Assembly: GCF_051622035.1 (NCBI RefSeq)
Contig: NC_135365.1
Span: forward strand, 2,656,501-2,720,500
Direction: 5' to 3'
DNA from: Arctopsyche grandis
Lineage: Eukaryota; Arthropoda; Insecta; Trichoptera; Hydropsychidae
Length of the DNA: 64,000 bases
Positions 23,301-32,715 of the stretch are shown one piece after another (the first letter of the stretch is position 1; each line of letters opens with the position of its first letter). A program made the position numbers and the translations under genes. The notes below the pieces were generated by a model. It was not told the origin of the DNA. It searched no databases and worked only from the letters and a program-made list of their open reading frames with translations.

Positions 23301-23816
23301 CGACTTCGGTACTGAATATTAGCATTCTTCTTTTAACTCTCGTATTTCGATTAATCAGACTAGTACAGATAACGTGAGTGAAATTCTTTTCGACGATGAT
23401 GACATTGAATGGAATCAAATTGCTCAATTTCATGACTCAATTGATCATTCTGCCGGCGTCTTTGCACTGAATCGTACGTATTGAATATTTTGCTTTTGTT
23501 GTACTTTATTAATTGTGAATATTTATTTTTTTCATTACATTTATTTAATTTTATACATATGTATATGGACAAGAATATTTGACCCACTTACACATATCAA
23601 ATTTTAAAATTATAAATAGTAAAAATGACAATATATTATATTATACAAAAAAATAATTGATTTTCCCCCAAAATGTTTAATTATAATGTCTTCAAATTAC
23701 CAGTTAAAGTTTTGAGCTTTCCAAGAAAGAAGCTTTGTTGGAAAGCATCTACATACATATATTCTATTTACTTGGTTACTTTATCAATTCAGCTAAAAAT
23801 CAAGGGTAAAAAATAA
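20395..23816 (+). CDS. Unidentified three-exon gene, intron hosts an RTE element
   Basis: Model by splice phase: 20395-20482 (ATG after a TTTGCAG acceptor ending at 20367), 23369-23473, 23704-23816; 101 aa, phases 1 and 1. Exon 1 reads MVSNSESELRYFEYYSERVL then EVCQNIYLE. Exon 2 is acidic (SEILFDDDDIEWNQIAQFHD) with a strong GTACGT donor. Exon 3 starts LKVLSFPRKKLCWKAS, then becomes less protein-like before TAA at 23814, which overlaps AATAAA. No signal peptide, membrane segment or known domain was recognised. Intron 1 (20483-23368, about 2.9 kb) contains a minus-strand K repeat and the RTE copy. Exons 1-2 look convincing; the end of exon 3 is uncertain (an alternative exon may follow). I infer a real small gene of unknown function, lying between WARS2 and AROS. 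Confidence 0.5.
20655..21066 (-). repeat. Repeat K, uninterrupted minus-strand copy
   Basis: About 412 bp; it runs from CTGTCTGTGTATCTGCGATA to ATCGGGTACTACACTATCG. On the minus strand it has a B-box-like TGTTCGATCC and an A-rich stretch. It lies in intron 1 of the gene at 20395. Confidence 0.6.
21130..23093 (+). mobile_element. RTE-type non-LTR retrotransposon, 5'-truncated
   Basis: Covers a reverse transcriptase ORF followed directly by a (TGA)n tail at 23074-23093, typical of RTE elements. The apurinic-type endonuclease region upstream of the RT is missing, and a TAA precedes the open frame at 21136. A second, 3'-only copy lies at 46860-47180 in inverse orientation. Confidence 0.85.
21139..23076 (+). 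CDS. Reverse transcriptase of RTE-clade retrotransposon (partial)
   Basis: 645 codons open to TGA at 23074. The frame starts at a TTG after a stop, so this is an internal truncation, not a true start. RT fingers/palm motifs are present: AKNGKTPGEDNIPIDLLK, TIILIHKKGDKSDIKNYRPI, LLSAVYKLFTKVI, EQAGFRANFSTMDHL, LGFVDYEKAFDTV, GVRQGDTISPKLF, and the catalytic LRFADDIVLVA (FADD box). A C-terminal region follows with AGNVARRMDERWTKEVLEWY and KGRPQGRWVNEI, typical of RTE/BovB-like proteins. The RT frame is intact, implying a fairly recent insertion, but without the endonuclease it could not mobilise itself. It sits in the sense orientation inside intron 1 of the gene at 20395. Confidence 0.9.
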   Translation: MNTVISSALTSTGKKLGGFRKQIKLSKISAETKNLIKHKRNLDRDNNKQEYNLVNKEIKKRIVRDVRDFNSKLIENTIKNNRSLKKCKQDLFLGKNQMIAIRSESGVIIRNREEIIDRVHTFYAKLYENDNGQFPALESTHGQRVPAVLPSEVEAALKTAKNGKTPGEDNIPIDLLKCGGPPLINILARLFSKCIQNQAIPEGWNNATIILIHKKGDKSDIKNYRPISLLSAVYKLFTKVITERLKNILDENQPIEQAGFRANFSTMDHLQVVGELIERANEYQRPLCLGFVDYEKAFDTVSHNAVLNALKTQGVPEPYVGLLAAIYKNATASVKIFSGTDRFSIGKGVRQGDTISPKLFNAVLEGVFRKLDWDTAGVSIDGRFLSHLRFADDIVLVARDSADLLIRLTQLDRESRKVGLKINVDKTKLMFNSYCMPDSIPLDDKPVEVVNNYLYLGQIIDMSGSKNEEIKRRMKLGWSAFGRMNAVFKSKMPLCLKKRIFDQCVLPVMTYGCETWTLNAKMQNKIQCTQRSMERCMLGITRKDRKRNTWVRNMTRVVDIVDRVKRLKWQWAGNVARRMDERWTKEVLEWYPREGKRVKGRPQGRWVNEIRKMCGMRWMSVAQNRDEWKRVGEAFIQQWMANGCK

Positions 23817-23984
23817 ATAAAATTTTCAAAAATGGGAATAAACAAATTTAGGTCAAAGAAAAATTGATCCATAAATTACATTGTATACTTCGTTTTAACC
23901 GTTGTCCTAGGTAAATGGAATGCATCATAAAAGAATACGGCATTTCAGCTTTTTCGACCCAAAAATTCGACCAATTTTTAATTT

Positions 23985-25083
23985 TTTGGGTGTGACCAGT
24001 TTTCTCGTGACCAGTTTTAGGGTGTGACCAGTTTTCTCGTGATCAGTTTTAGTGTGACGGGTGATCACGTGTGACTGATCTAGAGCGACCGGTTGTCCTG
24101 TGACCGGTTCACATTTGACTAGTAATCACCTTAAAAACATACATAAGAAATAAACGTAGCATTCATAGATCCATCGTATCTCATAAATTATTAAATTCAT
24201 AATATTTTCTAAATTCACACTATTCCTTCATTTAGGGGGGCAAGTGCCCCCCTATGCCCCCCCCAAATTACGTAATGCATAATATTTTCAATTAATGTTA
24301 CTCGAAAATCGGGATTTTTGGGGAGGGGGCCCCTATCCTATATTTCTATTTACATGGATGTGTCTGGATTAGGAATAGATTTTATATTCGGAAACTGTTC
24401 AAAATTGTGTATTTAAATCTTACTATATCGTCGAAGTATAATCAATATCTTATTTTGAAAGTATGAAGTAAATTTAAATCGCTGGTTGATGATGAATCGT
24501 CCTATCAAAATTGTTTTAAGCAATTCAGTTTATATTATTCACGGAAATTTGTTTATTCCCATTTTTATTTCAGTAGGTAGTTTTTACATAGGTATTGGTA
24601 TATACATAATATTGACGTTGGAAATGGGACCGGCAAAAGGGCCCACGCAAATGTTGAAACTTACATTTCGATCCTAATAAAAAAAGTTAACCGATCCTTG
24701 GGCTGTTAAAGCAGGTATTAGTTGTTTGTGTATATCGTAAGAAATTTGTTTTGTTGAAATGCCCAAACTTTAGGTCCCAAAGTGCAATATCCTATAAATT
24801 TTTACACACGTGAAATAATTAAAAAGTTATTTAATTTTACTGAGGGCCCATATTTTCTAACAAATAGTGGGGCCCACATGCCATCGGGCATGTTCGCTTG
24901 TATGGCCAGTCCGCCACTGCCCGTCACACTAAAACTGGTCACACCCTAAAATCAGTCAAGAGAAAACTGATTGACCGATTTTAGGGTGTGACCAGTTTTC
25001 TCGTGACCAGTTTTAGTGTGACCGATCTAGAGCGACCGGTTGTCCTGTGACCGGTTCACATTCGACTAGTAATCACCGAACCC
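23985..25083. repeat. Repeat F pair flanking a degenerate transposon
   Basis: Two related blocks (23985-24130 and 24905-25083) consist of repeated GTGACCAGTTTT motifs and end in GACTAGTAATCACC, the same end motif as MITE E. Between them, G-runs near 24235-24330 and a terminal-like motif CCAGTCCGCCACTG at 24903-24916 suggest an old DNA transposon. This block ends about 160 bp upstream of the AROS start codon. No coding capacity. Confidence 0.5.
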
Positions 25084-25244
25084 CAAAAAATATGACAAGG
25101 AACAAAATGCATGGCCGTATTTATTAGTTTTATGTATTGTAATGACAGTATGGCCAAATATACGTCAAAGTGTCAAATGCACGATATCTAACCTCTCTTT
25201 GTGGGTTAGTGGAGTGGAGTGGATTGGAGTGGAGCGAAGAGGTG

Positions 25245-26378
25245 ATGTCGTCTAGTCTGCTGCGAAGGTCGCTTCAGCTCGCTGATGCTGAGCCACGTCA
25301 TTCTGGTGCATATATTTCGTCTCCCTATTCGATCAAACCCTTCACTCTTATTACACAATAACATGGACACATTTACATACATGCTATTAATTTAATTAAT
25401 TTTAAATGCTTTTTATTATTACTAAATTATGTTCACAATACATCTTATATCTATTTTAATAGCTACTGATCTACTGATCATTTTCTATTTTACAATTTAA
25501 TTTAATTTGGTTAGTAACCATAGTATTATATTATTCTAATGTTAATCTACAGCATAATAGGAAAAAGAGCTCAAAAACCTATTTACAATCCTTATAAATG
25601 CTCATAATACATCTAATACATAATATTAATTAAAGACTCACTAAAGTCGATGACCTAAAGCAGATTGTGTTTAGGTAATCTGTGTTTATACCTGAAGGGT
25701 ATAGAAATTTTGTTGTAATCACCGAGACTCTTCACAAGTGTGTTAGTATACGGTTATTAGTGATTCTGTCATAGAATCTACTGGTTAGTTTGTTAGTAAT
25801 GTCTGTAACAAACGCTATTACAACATTAATTATGTATTGATTCGTTCTGATTCAAGGTCGCAAAAAGGACAAGAAGAGCAAAGGCGTTTTCGATATAATA
25901 CCGGATCATCACCGCACTGTCAAGTCTGTCGGCGCTGGTGGTAAAATCGGTTGGTATTTAAAATAGTGATGTTTATTATAATGTCATTGCTTCAATTTGT
26001 CATTTGAAATTATGTGGTTTGGTTTGTGGCAGAAAAGCGGAAGATCTACAACGTGAGCGAGAGTAGTTCGAGGACACGCCAGTCGAAGAAGGCATCGTCT
26101 GAATCAATCGTTGAAGAAAATTTGAAAAAGTTGGGCATATTGGGAAGCCACAGTATCGATTCGAATATTGCAAATAAGGTTCGTTGTGAAATACTGGTCG
26201 ATTGATTATTACTGATTGATTATCCTTTGGAATACTTCACGTGTTGATGTTTCAGCTTGTAAAGAGGGCTCAAAGAGGCAGAGCGGTGATAGAAATAGAA
26301 GAGGAGAAACCGGAAGAAGGCACGGCATTTACAGAGGAAGACTTTCAAAAATTTGAAAGAGAATATTTCTGTTCATAA
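25245..26378 (+). CDS. AROS-like protein (RPS19-binding protein 1 homologue)
   Basis: Homologue of vertebrate active regulator of SIRT1 / 40S ribosomal protein S19-binding protein 1, a small basic nucleolar protein tied to small-subunit biogenesis. Four exons: 25245-25305, 25857-25949, 26033-26178, 26256-26378; GT-AG, phases 1, 1 and 0; 140 aa (human 136). The N-terminus MSSSLLRRSLQLADAE resembles the vertebrate start. The C-terminus EEGTAFTEEDFQKFEREYF is nearly identical to the vertebrate end and is the main evidence. The middle is Lys/Arg/Ser-rich (KKDKKSKGVF; KRKIYNVSESSSRTRQSKKA). Intron 1 (25306-25856) contains an antisense J repeat. The stop codon is only 5 bases before the next start codon (26384), so this gene probably heads a shared transcript. 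Confidence 0.9.
25398..25705 (-). repeat. Repeat J in AROS intron 1, antisense to the gene
   Basis: Long copy of the 3'-anchored repeat (3' end at 25398 side), near-identical to that in D2HGDH intron 3 in reverse orientation. Confidence 0.65.
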
Positions 26379-26383
26379 CTTTA

Positions 26384-26714
26384 ATGGGTCTCTCAGATTC
26401 TACTATCGGTAAAAATGTCCTCATCTTAACGTTCGCTGCATTTTCATACATCGTCATCTGGCTCACCGTTTTACCGTTCACCGATTTCAAAGAAGGCAAC
26501 GTATATTCTATATATATTTTTCATATACTTTTATATTCACCGTATCTTAACGGTTGACTTTATCATTACAGATCACTGGTTCTACAGAGGATTCTTAGAT
26601 CAAAGCTACGCATTTGCATTCTTCGCATCGTTCGGATTTACATTCATAGGAACGTTGATGATATTCACTCTGTATCACCTTTATCCTGTATTAGGAAATA
26701 AAAAAACTGTTTAA
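26384..26714 (+). CDS. DPM2: DPM2-like subunit of dolichol-phosphate mannose synthase
   Basis: Small ER membrane protein that stabilises and regulates dolichol-phosphate mannose synthase, which supplies mannose for N-glycans, GPI anchors and C/O-mannosylation. Two exons, 26384-26495 and 26572-26714, give exactly 84 aa, the same length as human DPM2. Two membrane segments: about residues 10-32 (NVLILTFAAFSYIVIWLTVL) and about 50-73 (FAFFASFGFTFIGTLMIFTL). They are joined by a short loop with LPFTD, matching the family's LPF-D motif, and a HWFYRGFL stretch. The only in-frame junction uses a GC donor (GAAG|GCAACG) with a normal CAG acceptor; the nearby GT at 26501 would lead to an early stop. 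The start codon is 5 bases after the AROS stop, and the stop (26712-26714) is 21 bases before the kinase start. Family assignment rests on topology, LPF-D motif and length. Confidence 0.75.
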
Positions 26715-26735
26715 ATTTATTATATAGTCTATTAT

Positions 26736-27284
26736 ATGTCAAACATGTGGATCGTAGTAGGTTTATCAGGCGTGACTTGTGGAGGAAAGTCGACGATATC
26801 CAAAAAGCTCAAAGATACATTGAAACGGTGCGAAGTATTGAATCAAGACGACTATTTCCATCCGGATGATAGTCCAATCTTAGACAAAGTGGAAAATTTG
26901 GAGCATAATAACTACGACAATCTCGCTTGTCTCGATATGGAAAAAATGTACGACGATGTTATGAAGATTATTAATAAGTCGGATCCATCTGATGAGCCTT
27001 CTGTTTTGGTATTGGACGGGTTTTTGATTTTGAATTACAAACCGATCGCCGATCTTTGCCGTTTGAAGTATCAGGTGTTTTTGGATAGGGAAGAATGCTT
27101 GCGCCGTAGACATTTGAGGACTTATTTGCCACCTGACATTCCAGGGTATTTCGAATTGTGCGTCTGGCCCGAGTATTGTAAATACAATGATGAGGTGAAG
27201 ATGATGGACGACGTCACCTTTCTTGACGGGAAGGCCAACGATTCGTTTGACAAGATTTTAAATGATATAAAACAACTTTTTTAA
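26736..27284 (+). CDS. NMRK1: Nicotinamide riboside kinase
   Basis: Cytosolic P-loop kinase that phosphorylates nicotinamide riboside to nicotinamide mononucleotide for NAD+ salvage. Single exon, 182 aa, close to the family's usual length. Walker A motif GLSGVTCGGKST (residues 9-20, Lys18). NQDDYFHPDD matches the QDDFF substrate motif, and LDGFLILNYKP and FLDREECLRRRHLRTYLPPD cover the central strand and LID arginines. DIPGYFELCVWPEYCKY is the conserved PPD-PGYF...WP-Y block. The start is fixed by the hydrophobic strand leading into the P-loop; there is no room for an upstream extension before the DPM2 stop 21 bases earlier. AATAAA at 27327-27332 is the only evident polyadenylation signal downstream of the three-gene cluster. 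Confidence 0.95.
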   Translation: MSNMWIVVGLSGVTCGGKSTISKKLKDTLKRCEVLNQDDYFHPDDSPILDKVENLEHNNYDNLACLDMEKMYDDVMKIINKSDPSDEPSVLVLDGFLILNYKPIADLCRLKYQVFLDREECLRRRHLRTYLPPDIPGYFELCVWPEYCKYNDEVKMMDDVTFLDGKANDSFDKILNDIKQLF

Positions 27285-27326
27285 TTTTTTTATATTGCAC
27301 TTATTGTAATTGTCCCAAATGAATTC

Positions 27327-27332
27327 AATAAA
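27327..27332 (+). promoter_or_regulatory. Polyadenylation signal of the AROS-DPM2-NMRK cluster
   Basis: AATAAA 43 bases after the kinase stop. There is no space for such a signal plus cleavage site between the three coding regions, so it probably serves all of them. Confidence 0.6.
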
Positions 27333-27432
27333 TTTCATTCCAGTGAATGTATTTTAATACATCCTCATTTTATTCATATCATTAAATATTTTTCTTTGTA
27401 TTTAATATATATGTATATGTATTCTATTCTAT

Positions 27433-28461
27433 CGATGCGGTGCAAACGATCGACAAGCGCCAGACAGACTGAACCACAGATTAAATGTACGTGTACCTTA
27501 TGCGTGCGCACTGCTCGCACTTATACTAAGCGAAATCTACCCGAAGTCCCGACATACATACCTACCCTGTATACGTTCTGTGCTTCTGATACTTTAGTTC
27601 CGAATTTTGCCTTATTAAACTCGCCAGAAAGATCCAACTCAATTTTAATAATTGCATCTGTGCACATCGAAAGGGTACTCGTCATCTGATGTGCAATCTA
27701 TCATTCGTGAAGTCGAGAATTGCGTTTAAAGCAGCCACCCAGTTAATCTGTGGTTCAGTTGGTCTGGCGCTTGACGATCGTTTGCACCAAACCCCATAAA
27801 AACAGAAGAGTCTTGTAAAAAGTATCCATCGTTGACCAAAGCGCACAAAATGTCAAAGTTTCAAAACAATCTGAAGACTGTAGGAAAAGATACTGAACTC
27901 GCCAGAAAGATCCAACTCAATTTTAATAATTGCATCTGCAGATGACGAGTAACATTGAAAGGTTACTCGTCATCTGATGTGCAATCTGGTTACTTGACAA
28001 CTCGTTGACAGATTTTCCGTAAACCGAGGATGCGCTCCAGGCATTACGTATACGGCCATCTCTTTCTCACCCCATCTGTTCACCAAGATCTCGTTTACTC
28101 TTGTATCCTGCTCGTGCACATTAAGTAAGGCTGTACGACAAAAAGAGAGAATTTCAGCGCACGCCACTGCGTTTACTATGCCATTACGTATGCAGCCATC
28201 TCTTTCACAGGCCGTCTGTTATCGGTGAACAGACAGTAATGGCATTGTAAACGAGATCTTGGTGAACAGACGGGGTGAGAAAGAGATGGCCGTATACGTA
28301 ATGCCTGGAGCGCATCCTCGGTTTACGGAAAATCTGTGAACGAGTCGTCGTGTCACCGTGCAATCTATCACTCGTGAAGTCGAGAATTGCGTTTAAAGCA
28401 GCCATCCAGTTAATCTGTGGTTCAGTCTGTCTGGCGCTTGTCGATCGTTTGCACCAAACCC
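27433..28461 (-). mobile_element. 1,029-bp composite transposon with 9-bp duplication
   Basis: Outer ends CGATGCGGTGCAAACG and ...TTTGCACCAAACCC are the two ends of the 358-bp MITE family. CTATTCTAT flanks both sides (27424-27432 and 28462-28470), so the whole block inserted as one unit. Inside: a full MITE copy (27433-27794); 103 bp of host-like flank matching 7698-7802 in reverse; MITE internal fragments; a 97-bp-arm fold-back; and the end of a second MITE copy. Confidence 0.85.
28001..28344. repeat. Long inverted repeat, 97-bp arms, 150-bp loop
   Basis: Arms 28001-28097 and 28248-28344 are near-identical reverse complements (for example ACAGATTTTCCGTAAACCGA and its inverse). The loop holds sequence related to the MITE at 16982. 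Transcribed, it would fold into a long double-stranded RNA hairpin. Confidence 0.85.
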
Positions 28462-28470
28462 CTATTCTAT

Positions 28471-29317
<847 letters not shown>

Positions 29318-29362
29318 TGTATAAATGAAATATCATCGCATGGGTGTTGGCATATTAAGTTA

Positions 29363-29566
29363 GGTAATTGGACTATTCGTCACATTGGGGTGGTCACAAA
29401 GACAATTTTTGTCATGAAAATCGCGAATACACAATATTTGGCACTCAAGTTCTCGTTACTATGATAGTTATCGTTAGTATGATGGACTTTTCGGCTGCCA
29501 GATGTTCCGTTATAGAGATTTTAGTGGCTTTGTGACTAGTAATTTGTGACCAGTAATCACCGAACC
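29363..29566 (-). mobile_element. MITE family E, 204 bp
   Basis: Inverse copy of 12619-12822, the same length, with a perfect 9-bp duplication ATTAAGTTA (29354-29362 and 29567-29575). Confidence 0.85.
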
Positions 29567-29718
29567 ATTAAGTTATTATTATATATTATATATATTATGA
29601 TCTGCACGCGGTCGAATTGTTTTCAAATACCTGTTAAATATATTTATATTTAATTGTTTAATATGAAAAAAAAAAATGGTAAAAACTACCTACCTATCTA
29701 AATTTAAACAATATAAAG

Positions 29719-30073
29719 AAATGTTATAATAATAGAAGGGCCCTTACGAATAAATAAATTGTGTCAATATTACGCGGTACGTCTCTACAATAACTACGCT
29801 ACAACGCACGGAATACAATCAGATCAATTCACTTATAAAAATGTATCCCTTGTTGTTTATTGTGTGTTATTGAATGCATTGTGCAAGTTTTAACGATGCA
29901 CTTGCCCATCTTGCGAGTAATATAAACAAACAGAGAAGTTTTTATCGGACATACATCAAAAACCAAGCATCAAATACGACTGACGCTAAAATTATTTAGA
30001 AATGTCTGTGGACAATCGTCACTTGACAACAATATTACGTCTTAAGTCACTTATATTATTATAACATTTCTCT
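29719..30073. mobile_element. TIR element containing a satellite monomer
   Basis: Ends GAAATGTTATAATAATA and TATTATTATAACATTTC are inverted. The interior from about 29829 shares long stretches (GAATGCATTGTGCAA, CATCTTGCGAGTAATATAAA, AGCATCAAATACGACTGACG) with the 292-bp satellite at 60.5 kb. Confidence 0.7.
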
Positions 30074-30357
30074 GTAAATACCAATAGAAAAATTTATCAA
30101 TTAAATAAATTTTCAATAAATGGCGCTAAATGCTCGGAGAGATTTACCTAGAAAAAACATTGGTAACAAACAGTATATATACATAGAAGTTTTTTTCTTT
30201 CGTTATTATATTCGTACATTTTGTTGACAGTGTTTTAGTTGTGACGTACATATGTATTTCGAATCGAAACGACTATTATAGTATGGCGAGCGTTATCGCA
30301 GATACACACACACAGACGCTCATTATATATATGATATTTTATTTTTACATAGATATA

Positions 30358-30495
30358 TACCAGGAAGGTTTGACAGGAAGTCAAAGGAAGTCTTCTGGAA
30401 ATACAGTTATTTATGTAATAATAAAATGCTGCATTGTTTGTAATTAATTGTCCAGGATGGCGCATTGGGGTCTTCCTGTCAAGCCTTCCTGGTAT
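30358..30495. mobile_element. Head-to-head SINE tail fragments
   Basis: A minus-strand partial S1 tail begins at 30360. A plus-strand hairpin at about 30452-30493 (CCAGGATGGC/GCCTTCCTGG) has a loop starting GCATTGGGGTCTTCCTGT, intermediate between loop types 1 and 3. The 76-aa ORF here is not a gene. Confidence 0.6.
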
Positions 30496-30644
30496 ATATC
30501 TACGTAAAAATAAAATATGTATGTATGTACATATGTATAAGTGTAATATATCATTAAAAATATTAGTTTTATTAATAATATCTCAAAATTTCATTTGATA
30601 CAAGATTCACAGAAACTTAATCGAGAGATTTTTCTGTCGTAGCT

Positions 30645-30725
30645 GTCATAGCTAGTAGACTGTCATAGCTAGTAGACTGTCATAGCTAGTAGACTGTCAT
30701 AGCTAGTAGACTGTCATAGCTAGGC
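30645..30725 (+). repeat. 17-bp tandem repeat, about 4.7 copies
   Basis: Unit ACTGTCATAGCTAGTAG repeated almost perfectly, implying recent slippage. Confidence 0.85.
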
Positions 30726-30800
30726 TAAAGATGTAGCGAGAGATCCTACGAAAGACTGTGCAAATTTCTCCGTAAATGTTCACATTCAGATATTTATAAC

Positions 30801-30967
30801 CAGAGACCGGCGAACACGATGCTTGAAGGCTAAAAAAGGAGGTATGTAAAAAATGGTTCACTATTGCAAATTACTATTGTCAACCATTTTGTTTTGCTCT
30901 CCTCCTTTTTCGGACAATGAGGAGGTCTATTGTTATTTTAAGGCAGCATCCTCGATGCGTAAGTCTG
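30801..30967. mobile_element. hAT-like MITE
   Basis: Starts CAGAGACCGGCG and ends GTAAGTCTG. The flanks TTTATAAC and TTCATAAC form a 7/8 target duplication. Confidence 0.5.
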
Positions 30968-30982
30968 TTCATAACTTATGAT

Positions 30983-31137
30983 CAGAGGTAGGCGTTTGAT
31001 GGATGCTTTTTGCACAAAAAATGCTTCACTATTGTCAATTTCTTAGAAAAGTCATGCTTTTTGTTGTTGTCTTGCTTTGTATGTAAATTTAATGGTCTAT
31101 TGTTATTTAACGAACACCCAATCAACGCCTACTTCTG
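30983..31137. mobile_element. hAT-like MITE with CAGAGGTAGGCGTT ends
   Basis: TIR CAGAGGTAGGCGTTTGAT pairs with ATCAACGCCTACTTCTG. The target duplication is weak. It directly follows the MITE at 30801. Confidence 0.6.
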
Positions 31138-31264
31138 CTAATGTATAGGGATCAGATGGTGATAAGGGCAATGACAATTTATTATACACGTTCCAACAGT
31201 GCTGAATGCAATAAATGAAAAAAAACGCTATAGTTAAAACGCTACGGCCATAATGCCTCAAGTA

Positions 31265-31787
31265 TTATATATAAAGCCACTAGTGTTGTACCTGCATAAA
31301 CATGGTAAAACAATCTAATAGTAAACATTTATTTGTTTTTTTTTTTAATTTATTTGAATCGAAAAAAATAGTATTTAACGATATCTCTGTCATAGAAACT
31401 TTGATTTGTTTTCGATGTTCCTAACAAACCTTACATACATAGTTACATATATAGTAACATACAAAGTCTCTTTCGAAATTATATATTTATTTGAATTGGC
31501 ACACACAGAATAAAATATAAAAAAGAAAGCAGTATACATAGTAAGACAAAAAAATAATAAATACAAATAAAAATATAATATTTCATGTACAGTGAGCACC
31601 ACATGGTAAAACACATTAGATTTAATATTTATATTTAATTGTGTAATATGAAAAACAAACTACCTACCTACCTACATATAAACAATATAAAACACCAATA
31701 TAAAGTATAATTAATTAAATAAATAAATTTTCAATAGATGGCGCTAAATGCTCAGAGACTTGCCAAGCGGAAAAATTGGTCACAAAC

Positions 31788-31880
<93 letters not shown>

Positions 31881-31932
31881 GTTTTGTTATTTCGTCATTA
31901 TATTTGTACATTTTATTGCGAGCGTTATCCCA

Positions 31933-31990
<58 letters not shown>

Positions 31991-32300
31991 TAAAAATATA
32001 GTATTCCATGTACAGCGAGCATCACATGGTGAAACACATTAGATTTAATTGTTTAATATGAAAAAAATGGTAAAAACTACATACCTAATACACATAACCA
32101 ATATAAAACACCAATAGAAAAAATAGTCAATTAATTAATTAAATAAATTTTCAAATTATGGCGCTAAATGCTCAGAGACTTGCCTAGCGCAAACATTGGT
32201 AACAAACAGTATATATAGAAGTTTGTTTCTTTCGTCATTTTATTCGTACATTTTATTGCGAGCGTTATCGCAGATACACATACACACACGCAATAGCGAT
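31265..32300 (+). repeat. Repeat K/C derivatives with TA and CA microsatellites
   Basis: Consecutive partial copies of repeats C and K, each reading AATGGCGCTAAATGCTC and TTATTGCGAGCGTTATC. They are interrupted by pure (TA)n at 31790-31876 and (CA)n at 31935-31986. All ORFs here are microsatellite artefacts. Confidence 0.65.
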
Positions 32301-32335
32301 TTTTTTATTATTTTTTATTTATAGTTAGTTTTGGA

Positions 32336-32376
32336 CCATTTTGGCATTACATGAAGAACCTAATGCGCCACAATGG
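32336..32376 (-). mobile_element. SINE-type tail hairpin, S3 stem
   Basis: Minus-strand stem CCATTGTGGC/GCCAAAATGG around a 21-nt loop starting GCATTAGGTTCTTCATG. Only the element's 3' end is present. Confidence 0.6.
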
Positions 32377-32449
32377 CCTACAATTATATTAAACAATTAA
32401 ATACATATACATATGTACATATTTGTATATAAGCATAGAAGTAGAAGAA

Positions 32450-32492
32450 TATCTTATATACATAGAAGTTCTACTTCTATGTATATAAGATA
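32450..32492. repeat. Perfect 19-bp hairpin
   Basis: TATCTTATATACATAGAAG, a 5-nt loop, and the exact reverse complement. Part of its right arm is the target duplication of the next MITE. It is shorter than a normal miRNA precursor stem. Confidence 0.7.
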
Positions 32493-32496
32493 ATAA

Positions 32497-32715
32497 CATT
32501 GATGTATAATACACATAGATGGGCCCTGACGTGTGATTTTGGTCGGAGAACTTGTCTTCACTAACCGAGGGGTGCGGGGGGTTTAACTAGCGGGGAAGTT
32601 GGGAAAAAAAATGGACGCAGCGGTACCTACCTACCTACCGAGAGAAACTGTGCATGCGCCAAAAGGGAGACCAGTATAAGACGTGAGGGCGGATCTAGTG
32701 TATTATACATCAATG
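32497..32715. mobile_element. 219-bp MITE with 8-bp duplication
   Basis: TIRs start CATTGATGTATAATACAC and continue to a G/C-richer GGGCCCTGACGTG. GATAATAA lies on both sides (32489-32496 and 32716-32723). hAT-like by duplication length. Confidence 0.8.

Larger units (their letters stand above)
29318..30330 (+). repeat. Repeat K with two internal insertions
   Basis: K segments at 29318-29362, 29567-29718 and 30074-30330 are collinear with other copies. They are separated by a MITE E and by a TIR element that contains a satellite-like monomer. Confidence 0.6.

Noticed and set aside
27396-27689. 97-codon plus-strand ORF after the kinase gene
   Set aside because: Lies inside the MITE copy; its sequence recurs in other copies without conserved frame.
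31748-32042. ORFs made of Ile-Tyr and Thr-His repeats
   Set aside because: Direct translation of (TA)n and (CA)n microsatellites.
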